7,450 nt of DNA from Propionibacteriales bacterium (lineage in GTDB: Bacteria > Actinomycetota > Actinomycetes > Propionibacteriales > Propionibacteriaceae). Position 1 is the stretch's first letter; every line of letters starts with the position of its first letter. Shown here piece after piece: positions 1 to 5,486 of this stretch. The notes under the pieces were generated by a model. It worked only from the letters and a program-made list of their open reading frames with translations, ran no database searches and was not told the DNA's origin. The translations under genes were made by a program, and so were the position numbers. The DNA is taken from the NCBI GenBank assembly GCA_030453285.1, contig JAKDKP010000094.1:1-7450 (forward strand), written 5' to 3'.

Positions 1-1
1 G

Positions 2-772
2 CCCCGGATCATCCGGTGCGGCCGACACATCGCCCGGACAAGGCGCTACATCCGCAACTACGCCGTCGAGGTGGAACCCGAGGAGTTGGTGGCCGAGGTG
101 GAACGCCAGGTGGCCGCCTCCGATGGCTGGGTCAAGGTCGTCGGGGACTGGATCGACCGCGAGGTGGGTGATCTGGCGCCGCTGTGGCCACGTGAGGTCG
201 TCGCCGCGGCCGTCGATCGGGCCCACCAGCTCGGTGCCCGGATCACCACCCATGTGTTCGGCGAGGAAGCGGTCGCCGACTGGGTGGCCGCAGGGGCGGA
301 CTGCATCGAGCACGGGACCGGTCTCACCGACGAGGTGATCGATGAGATGGCCCGACGCGGCACCGCGCTGGATCCGACGTTGATCCAGATTGAGAACTTC
401 GGCGACTTCGCCGCGGCCGGTGAAGCCAAGTTCCCCACGTACGCCAAGCACATGCGGGACCTGTACGAGCGAAGGTTCGAGACGGTCGGCAAGGCGGTCG
501 AGGCGGGGGTTCCGGTGTACGCAGGATCCGATGCCGGCGGTCTTCGGCCGCACGGCACCATCGCCGACGAGGTGGCGCTGCTGGCCCAGGTCGGCGGTAC
601 GGAGCTCGCTCTCGGCGCGGCCTCCTGGCGCGCCCGGGAATGGTTGGGCGCTGCCGTACTTGATCATGGCGATCCGGCCGACCTGATCATGCTCTACGAG
701 GACCCCCGCAAGGACCTGCGCGCCCTGTCCCGCCCGGCGGCCGTCATGTTGGCCGGACGCGTGGTTGCCTGA
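2..772 (+). CDS. Metal-dependent amidohydrolase, C-terminal part (5' end outside window)
   Basis: The frame is open from the left edge to the TGA at 770-772. The GTG at 71 is probably internal, because the 23 residues before it read as normal protein. About 256 residues are visible, whereas the family is usually near 400, so the N-terminal part with the HxH metal motif is missing from view. Counting from the GTG at 71, the visible family features are Lys22 in WVKVVGDW (candidate carboxylated metal-bridging lysine), His61 in THVFGEE, His81 in IEHGTGL, and Asp154 in AGSDAGG (catalytic or metal aspartate). The last 30 residues (PADLIMLYEDP, then AGRVVA) form the usual returning beta-sandwich strand. 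This matches imidazolonepropionase-like amidohydrolases (COG1228 type), which hydrolyse cyclic amide or dipeptide-like substrates. The actual substrate cannot be told from sequence. It looks like intact resident chromosome unrelated to the element. Confidence 0.85.
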   Translation, partial: PRIIRCGRHIARTRRYIRNYAVEVEPEELVAEVERQVAASDGWVKVVGDWIDREVGDLAPLWPREVVAAAVDRAHQLGARITTHVFGEEAVADWVAAGADCIEHGTGLTDEVIDEMARRGTALDPTLIQIENFGDFAAAGEAKFPTYAKHMRDLYERRFETVGKAVEAGVPVYAGSDAGGLRPHGTIADEVALLAQVGGTELALGAASWRAREWLGAAVLDHGDPADLIMLYEDPRKDLRALSRPAAVMLAGRVVA

Positions 773-823
773 CGATCCGGAAGGCGATCACTGGGCTGAG
801 CGAGCGATTCGACGCCAGAGGAC

Positions 824-897
824 CGGCACGCTGAGGGCCACCGTCGGCGCGGACGTCCGGCAATGCGGCTGAGCGTGCCGAAATTCTGCGGACGCTC
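824..897 (+). promoter_or_regulatory. Alternative stem-loops in the gap before the ABC-F gene
   Basis: In the 773-924 gap, the segment GAGCGTGCCG (871-880) can pair in two exclusive ways. Upstream, AGCGTGCCG (872-880) is the exact complement of CGGCACGCT (824-832), giving 9 bp with a 39-base loop. Downstream, it pairs with CGGACGCTC (889-897), giving 9 bp with one bulged base and an 8-base loop. No T-run follows, so a classical intrinsic terminator is not shown. It may end transcription of the amidohydrolase gene, act as an operator, or form an attenuator-like leader for the ABC-F gene. No convincing leader peptide was found. Short GC-rich inverted repeats arise easily by chance in such DNA. 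Confidence 0.3.
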
Positions 898-912
898 CGG
901 CGCTTGGTCACC

Positions 913-918
913 TAGGGT
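913..918 (+). promoter_or_regulatory. Candidate -10 box of the ABC-F gene (possibly leaderless)
   Basis: TAGGGT fits the actinobacterial TANNNT pattern. Its last T lies 7 bases before the GTG at 925, so transcription could begin at the start codon and give a leaderless mRNA, which is common in Actinobacteria. No clear -35 hexamer is seen 16-18 bases upstream. The same bases include AGGG, a weak ribosome binding site 7 bases from the GTG, so the alternative is a leadered mRNA starting further upstream. Confidence 0.3.
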
Positions 919-924
919 GCCGGT

Positions 925-2118
925 GTGTCAGCCACTCTTCACGCCATCTCGGTGGGCGCCTCCCACGGGGCCCGGCAACTCTTTGCCGACCTGACCTGGA
1001 CCGTCGCACCCGGCGACGTGTGGGGCCTGGTGGGCGCCAACGGTGCCGGCAAGTCGACCCTGCTTGGCGCACTGGCCGGTCGGGCCGATGGTGCGGAGCT
1101 CGATGGGCGCATCACCCTGGCTCCGCCGAGCGCGACTGTCGGATTGCTGGAGCAGGAGCCGGAGCGGTTCGACGGTGAGGACGTCGTGACCTTCTTGAGG
1201 CGCCGGACCGGGCTGGCCCGGGCAACCGCCGAGATGGAACGGCTGGCCGATGCGATGGCGGCCGCCCCCGAGGAGGGGCAGGTCGCCGAGGACTACGCGC
1301 TCGCCCTCGACCGGTGGTTGGCGTTGGGCGGGGCCGACTTGGACGACCGGATCGGACCGGTGGCCGCCGACATCGGCCTGCGGGTCGCCCTCGACGCCAC
1401 GATGACCTCTCTGTCCGGTGGCGAGGCCGCCCGGGTCGGACTGGCCGCCCTGTTGCTGCAGCGCTACGACATCCTGCTGCTCGACGAGCCGACCAACGAC
1501 CTCGATCTGGCCGGTCTGGACCGGCTCGAGCGGTTCGTCACCGAGTCCCGCGCACCGCTGGTCGTGGTCAGCCACGATCGTGAGTTCCTTGCCCGTACGA
1601 CCACCGGGATCGTCGAACTGGATCGGATCCAGCAACAGGTCACCGTGCACGAGGGCGGGTACGAGTCCTACCTGGTCGAACGGGAGCGGGCGCGCCGCCG
1701 GGCCCGGCAGGACTACGAGGACTATCAGGACAAGCTGGACGGGCTCGCCCAACGGGCCCGTACCCAAGCCGCCTGGGCGGACAAGGGTGTACGGAATGCT
1801 CGGCGCAAGGCCACCGACGGTGACAAGCACATCATCCATGCCAAGGTCAGCCGCAGCGAAAAGCAGGCCGCCAAGGTGAGTCAGACCGAACGGGCGATCG
1901 AACGCCTCGAGGAGGTCGCCGAACCGCGTAAGGAGTGGGAGTTGCAGCTGACAATCGCCAGTGCCCCGCGCTCGGGCACTGTGGTCTCGACCCTTGATGC
2001 CGCCGTCGTCCGCCGAGGCCTCTTCACCCTTGGTCCGATCACCGCACAGATCAGCTTCGGTGATCGGATCGTGATCACCGGGGCCAACGGGGCGGGCAAT
2101 ACCACATGGCATCTCTGA
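925..2118 (+). pseudogene. ABC-F ATPase gene, cut off inside the second Walker A motif
   Basis: ABC-F proteins are soluble twin-ATPase proteins that act on the ribosome, in translation or in resistance to ribosome-targeting antibiotics. NBD1 is complete: Walker A GANGAGKST (residues 37-45), signature LSGGE (163-167), Walker B ILLLDEPT with catalytic Glu188, and switch His217 in SHDREF. A charged helical linker follows (about 240-335), corresponding to the tRNA-interacting linker. NBD2 begins (SFGDRIVITGANGAG) but becomes GNTTWHL and stops at residue 397, where the motif should continue GKST. Family members are about 530-550 residues, so nearly all of NBD2 is lost. The GTG start at 925 is the only choice upstream, because an in-frame TAG lies at 913. 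The gene is otherwise undamaged, which argues for recent disruption by the element. Whether it was a resistance factor cannot be decided. The product is expected to be inactive, as ABC-F function needs both NBDs. Confidence 0.85.
2091..2105 (+). other. Putative left attachment junction (attL-like) in ABC-F Walker A codons
   Basis: Coding similarity to ABC-F proteins runs through GGGCAA (2094-2099) and ends at codon 392 (2098-2100), AAT where the P-loop lysine codon AAG is expected. Downstream sequence no longer encodes ABC-F and reaches a stop 18 bases later. The break falls in a protein-coding gene with no IS-like terminal repeat in view, and serine recombinase genes lie downstream. That fits attL of a serine-integrase element. 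The exact crossover dinucleotide and the half-site limits cannot be fixed without the right end or an empty site. Confidence 0.6.
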
Positions 2119-2193
2119 CTCCACTAGACACCGCGTCGGCGACCCGCGACAGCCCCATTTGAGCGTTTGGCGTCGAAAACTAAAGCAATGTGG

Positions 2194-2221
2194 TAGATTT
2201 TGGGCATCCGGATGAAGGGAG
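2194..2221 (+). promoter_or_regulatory. Candidate promoter, palindromic operator and RBS of the Xre-ImmA operon
   Basis: TAGATT (2194-2199), preceded by TGG, is a candidate -10 box. The -35 region is unclear, and TTGGCG at 2167-2172 is too far away. Six bases downstream, CATCCGGATG (2205-2214) is a perfect 10-base palindrome located where transcription should start. It is followed directly by the ribosome binding site AAGGGAG (2215-2221), 6 bases before the GTG at 2228. A looser inverted repeat, AAAACTA (2176-2182) with TAGATTTT (2194-2201), flanks the -10 box. Such positions suit autorepression by the Xre protein encoded in the operon. This is inference from position only. The rest of 2119-2227 shows no gene. 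Confidence 0.45.
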
Positions 2222-2227
2222 CCTATT

Positions 2228-2953
2228 GTGACGATCGACGAGGGGCGCGCGTGGGCGCTGCGAACGCTGGGAGCCGACGGTGTGCTGGTGCGAGAGCAGA
2301 TCTCGTCCATCATCCGTGACTGCCACGAGAAGATGGCGAATGCGCAGGCGGAAGCCGAGATGAAGCACACCGGCGTGTACGGGCAGATCTGGCGGAAGTG
2401 CCTGGACGAGTTCGTCACTGTGCTCGGCCGCCTGCCCTCGGCCGAGATCGTTCCGCGTCGGGGCTACAAGCTGGTCTCGTTCAACGGGGTGATCCTGTTC
2501 CCGTGGCGGTTCGCACGGGAGCGGTCCACGGACATCGGGTCGCGCCCGTTCGCCGTGTCGGACACGCGGGTCTCCCTCTTCGGTGAGGAGCGTGAGTCGT
2601 CCCAGCAGCTGGACATCGAGTTCGAGCACCCCGAGTTGACCGAGGAAGAACGGGAGCTACTCGACACCGAGAGCAAGGCGCTAGAGGAGGCGCTGTCGAC
2701 GCATTCCCGCGTGGTCGTCGTGCCGTACGCGAGCAACCCGTTCGCGCTCTACAGCGTCAACTGGGGCGAGGCGACCTTGGGTGGGGACGGGTATCTCACC
2801 TTTGCATCGATGGAGTCGCTGCTTGAGGTGGGCACGGGCTCGCTGGTGGATGTGGACCTGACGGACGAGTCGTTCTCCGACGGGCCGATCCCGCGCCCGG
2901 ATCTGGGGGTGAAGGGCGACGAGGTGGACGGAGAGGCTGATGGACGACCGTGA
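2228..2953 (+). CDS. Unrecognised acidic protein, partner gene of the Xre-ImmA protein
   Basis: This encodes 241 residues from a GTG start with a good upstream site (AAGGGAG, 6-base spacing). I do not recognise the family. No signal peptide or membrane segment is seen. The N-terminal part (about 1-65) is probably helical, with an Ala/Glu-rich stretch (KMANAQAEAEMKHTG). The middle part (about 70-115) is beta-like and basic (VPRRGYKLVSFNGVILFPWRF). Then comes a strongly acidic helix-prone segment (about 127-160, with HPELTEEERELLDTE). A beta-like segment follows, including VVVVPYASNPFALYSVNWGEA and GDGYLTF. The last 40 residues are acidic and probably disordered. Its stop overlaps the start of the Xre-ImmA gene by 14 bases, so the two are translationally coupled. 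Such pairing with an Xre-ImmA protein suggests a toxin/antitoxin-like or regulatory pair, but no catalytic motif supports a toxin call. Confidence 0.75.
   Translation: MTIDEGRAWALRTLGADGVLVREQISSIIRDCHEKMANAQAEAEMKHTGVYGQIWRKCLDEFVTVLGRLPSAEIVPRRGYKLVSFNGVILFPWRFARERSTDIGSRPFAVSDTRVSLFGEERESSQQLDIEFEHPELTEEERELLDTESKALEEALSTHSRVVVVPYASNPFALYSVNWGEATLGGDGYLTFASMESLLEVGTGSLVDVDLTDESFSDGPIPRPDLGVKGDEVDGEADGRP
2930..2936 (+). promoter_or_regulatory. Ribosome binding site of the Xre-ImmA gene inside the preceding gene
   Basis: GGAGAGG lies just upstream of the ATG at 2940, with GGAG 6 bases away, inside the end of the preceding reading frame. It fixes this ATG as the start and creates the 14-base overlap between the two genes. 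Confidence 0.75.
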
Positions 2954-4103
2954 CACCCTGTTCTCGCTCCTCGGATCAGCCGACCGTCCCGATCTTGATG
3001 CCGTCGCTGATGCGTTCGATCCGGCCCGTCTGACACAGGCACGTTTCGCAGCCGGCCTGTCGAAGGCGAGACTGGCCGAGCTTGTCGGGGTCACGCCTGC
3101 GGCGATCGGTCAGTACGAGTCGCGGGTGGTTACGCCGCGTCGTGACTTGCTGCCGGTGCTCGCGCGTGAGCTCGATGTTCCCGTGGACTACTTCGCGACG
3201 GGTCGGCCGATCGGCCGTGTCGACGGTTCCGAGGCGCATTTCCGTAGCCTGCGCTCGACCACTGCACGGGATCGGTCCAAGGCGATCGCGTTCATTGAGC
3301 AGGTCTGGGAGCTGACGTTCGCGCTGGAGAAGAAGGTTCGGTTCCCCGAGGTCGACTTGCCCGCGGTGGATCGACAGCAAGCAGATCCCGTTTCCGCGGC
3401 GCGGGCGCTTCGCCAGCATTGGGGCCTGGGCGTGAAGCCGGTCAAGCATCTGGTGGCTTTGACGGAGTCGCATGGGATCGTCGTGAGCCTGCTGACGCTG
3501 GCGAATGCCGATGTGGCCCGGGTGGGTGCGTTTTCGACGTCTCGGTTGGCTCGCCCGGTCATCGTGGTGACGCCCGAGCGTGCGAAGTCGGTGTTCGTCT
3601 ATCGGTTCACGGTTGCCCACGAGTTGGGGCACCTGCTGTTGCATGGCGAGGCTGTGCCGGGCGATCAGCAACAGGAGCGTGAAGCCGATCAGTTCGCTGC
3701 TGAGTTTCTGACGCCACGTTCCCAGATCGTGAACTTGCTGCCGCGGACGGTGAATCTTTCCCGGCTCGATGAGCTCTCGCGACATTGGGGTGTGTCGGTG
3801 GATTCGCTGCTGCTGCGGATGAAGGAGACCGGTACGGTCTCCGACGCCTCGATCCGTCGGGGCTATCAGAAGCTGAACCAGCTGCGCAGCTCCTCACTGG
3901 ATGCCTCCGAGCCGGTGAACGCGTACCCGGGTGAGATGCCATCGATGTTGGCCGAGGCTGCCCGGCTTGCCGATCAAATCGGCTTCGCCCAGATCGACCT
4001 CGCCCGCGAGCTGCGCTGGCACCCGGCACGGGTGCGCGAAGTCCTGGGTGTCGACGATCCCCGGCCGACGTTGAAGCTTGTCACCGATCCTTCACCCGGA
4101 TAG
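2940..4103 (+). CDS. Xre-type helix-turn-helix protein fused to an ImmA/IrrE zinc metallopeptidase
   Basis: This encodes 387 residues. Residues about 30-85 form an Xre/Cro-type DNA-binding domain (LTQARFAAGLSKARLAELVG, then VTPAAIGQYESR, with the usual PRRDLLPVLARELDVPVDYF end). The ImmA/IrrE peptidase domain spans about 155-300. Its zinc motif is HELGH (His227, Glu228, His231), and a second motif EREADQFAAEFLTP supplies the likely third ligand (Glu248). The tail (about 300-387) contains RRGYQKLNQLR and a second helix-turn-helix-like stretch near 348-371, of uncertain role. Proteins of this fused type (COG2856-like) act as regulators or as antitoxin components. In ICEBs1 the separate ImmA cleaves the repressor ImmR to release excision genes, and IrrE cleaves DdrO in Deinococcus. 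Here the target could be itself, the partner protein or an element repressor. All active-site residues are present, so it looks functional. It ends tail-to-tail with the recombinase gene, overlapping it by 12 bases. Confidence 0.9.
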   Translation: MDDRDTLFSLLGSADRPDLDAVADAFDPARLTQARFAAGLSKARLAELVGVTPAAIGQYESRVVTPRRDLLPVLARELDVPVDYFATGRPIGRVDGSEAHFRSLRSTTARDRSKAIAFIEQVWELTFALEKKVRFPEVDLPAVDRQQADPVSAARALRQHWGLGVKPVKHLVALTESHGIVVSLLTLANADVARVGAFSTSRLARPVIVVTPERAKSVFVYRFTVAHELGHLLLHGEAVPGDQQQEREADQFAAEFLTPRSQIVNLLPRTVNLSRLDELSRHWGVSVDSLLLRMKETGTVSDASIRRGYQKLNQLRSSSLDASEPVNAYPGEMPSMLAEAARLADQIGFAQIDLARELRWHPARVREVLGVDDPRPTLKLVTDPSPG

Positions 4104-5411
4104 ATCAGCGCGCGGCTCGAGCGGACTAGTGCCGTCGAGGTCGGGGAGTAGGGCGCAAATGACCGCTCTCCGGAAGGGCAGCGACGTCGCCCAACGGTGG
4201 TGAAACTCGGCGGTCGCGAGACGGAGAACCCGGGCTTGGCGGTGCGCGGCGAAGCCGATCCCGCCGACGGTCAACACCCGGTCGAGCGGATCACGCATGG
4301 TCAGGTAGCCGTTGTGGTCGAGGCGACCGGCGCCGAAGCTGATGGCGAACGAAGCGAGGTCCTCGCGGGCAGTTCGTATAGTCTGCAGCAGCTCTTCCGG
4401 GGGTGGCACATGAGGGCGCCACGCGTGGCTGAACTGCTCCACGGCCGCGATGGTGATCTGCTCATCCATCTGGCAGGCATCAAGAGTTGGGCCGGGACAT
4501 CGGGCGAGCGCAGTGCGGCAGCTGTAGATCCGTCGCCCGAATCGGGTCACCCCAGCAACCAGCCGCCGACCGCACCCTCGGCAGCGCAGGATGCCGCCCA
4601 GGAGGGTGGTTGAGGAGCGGCTTGCATCGCGCGGCGGGAGGAGTAGTCCTAGCTGGACGAGCGTCGATTCATCGTCGGAGATGAGCTGGTCCCAGATGGC
4701 AACGATGAGGTTCGCGGTCGGGCGATGAAAGCGCCGGTGGTGGAGTCGGTCGCTGGTGAGGATCTCGCTGACGGTTGTCCCATTCCACTTTCCGCCTCGT
4801 GGGGCGGGCACACCGTCTCGGGTCAGTTCGTGGGCGATCGCGGTGGGGGAGAGCCCGATGAGGTAGTCGTCGACGATTTGCCGCACGATCCCGGCCTGGA
4901 ACGGCTCGAGCGCGCCGTTGTGCTGGTAACCGTAGTGGCTTCCGCCGTGTAGCAGCCCGCGTCCGGCACGTTGCTGCTGGGCTCGGGCGACGCGAGCTCC
5001 CCGGTGGGCGGACTCGTAGTTCGCGAACGCGACGAGCTGCCGCGCGAACAGTCGCCCTTCGTGTCGGTTCAGGTCGAACGAGCCGCCCTGGACCGCCTCG
5101 ATCCGCACTTGGCTGGTGTCGAGCAGATCGAGGAGCTGCTCGAGCTCGTTCGGGCGTCGGTAGAGCCGATCCAGATGCCACACGACCACCGTCGCCGGCG
5201 CAACCGCGATCCGCTGCAGCAGTTGCTGGTAGCCGGGGCGGGTTCGTTCTCCGTAGGCGGAGACCGCTTCGTCGACGAACTCGACGGTGCGGATGTAGCC
5301 GAGGCGGGCGGCGAGGGCGGTGCAATCGTCGCGCTGTTGCTGTATGGACGCGTGCTCGCTGGTGCGGTTGGCGGAGATTCGTAGGTAGATCAGGGCGGTG
5401 TCGGGCTGGAT
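4092..5411 (-). CDS. Large serine recombinase, downstream member of a tandem pair, no canonical start codon
   Basis: This is a site-specific serine recombinase with an N-terminal catalytic domain (IYLRIS with nucleophile Ser at 5373-5375, then VSAYGE, VVVWHLDRLYRRP, EGRLFARQLVAFANYES). A Recombinase domain follows (YGYQHNGALEPF to the SEILTSDRL region). A zinc ribbon comes next (CRGC, then YSC and ARC), and the C-terminal region is shorter than usual. The first canonical start, GTG at 5189, would remove the catalytic serine and about 68 conserved residues, so it cannot be the start of an active enzyme. Upstream, the frame is open back to 5486 without ATG, GTG or TTG. Near-cognate options are ATC at 5411 (GGAG at 5418-5421, 6-base spacing) and CTG at 5393, which would give MIYLRIS. 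Other explanations are readthrough of the preceding UGA, a frameshift from the ATG at 5464, or loss of the start by a small indel. The 5411 boundary is a working choice. Similarity to the upstream recombinase is clear across the catalytic domain. Confidence 0.8.
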   Translation of the reverse strand: MQPDTALIYLRISANRTSEHASIQQQRDDCTALAARLGYIRTVEFVDEAVSAYGERTRPGYQQLLQRIAVAPATVVVWHLDRLYRRPNELEQLLDLLDTSQVRIEAVQGGSFDLNRHEGRLFARQLVAFANYESAHRGARVARAQQQRAGRGLLHGGSHYGYQHNGALEPFQAGIVRQIVDDYLIGLSPTAIAHELTRDGVPAPRGGKWNGTTVSEILTSDRLHHRRFHRPTANLIVAIWDQLISDDESTLVQLGLLLPPRDASRSSTTLLGGILRCRGCGRRLVAGVTRFGRRIYSCRTALARCPGPTLDACQMDEQITIAAVEQFSHAWRPHVPPPEELLQTIRTAREDLASFAISFGAGRLDHNGYLTMRDPLDRVLTVGGIGFAAHRQARVLRLATAEFHHRWATSLPFRRAVICALLPDLDGTSPLEPRADLSG

Positions 5412-5464
5412 GGCAGGCTCCGGCGCCGCCGCGCACTCCTGGTCGCCACTCCGCTGTGGGGCAT
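5390..5464 (-). other. Possible 24-codon minicistron ending in CTGA at the recombinase start region
   Basis: An ATG at 5464 opens a 24-codon frame that ends with the TGA at 5392-5390. That TGA overlaps the CTG at 5393 of the downstream recombinase frame as CTGA, like the common ATGA coupling. The recombinase frame is the -1 frame relative to it. No ribosome binding site is seen before this ATG. It may be a relic of the true start of the recombinase, now one base out of frame, or chance. Confidence 0.2.
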
Positions 5465-5486
5465 GAGGGTGCGCAGCGGCGCGAGG

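Noticed and set aside
863..990. Possible leader peptide starting at ATG 863
   Set aside because: It overlaps the start of the ABC-F gene in another frame, has no ribosome binding site, and ends inside the ABC-F coding region, which does not fit a typical leader peptide.
928..2418. A 496-codon open frame on the minus strand
   Set aside because: It is antisense to the ABC-F gene, runs straight across the element junction, and has a low-complexity Gly/Arg/Pro-rich composition typical of shadow frames in high-GC DNA.
4104..4300. Possible intergenic region or terminator after the Xre-ImmA gene
   Set aside because: The sequence is fully covered by the C-terminal part of the convergent recombinase gene, and no hairpin followed by a T-run was seen.
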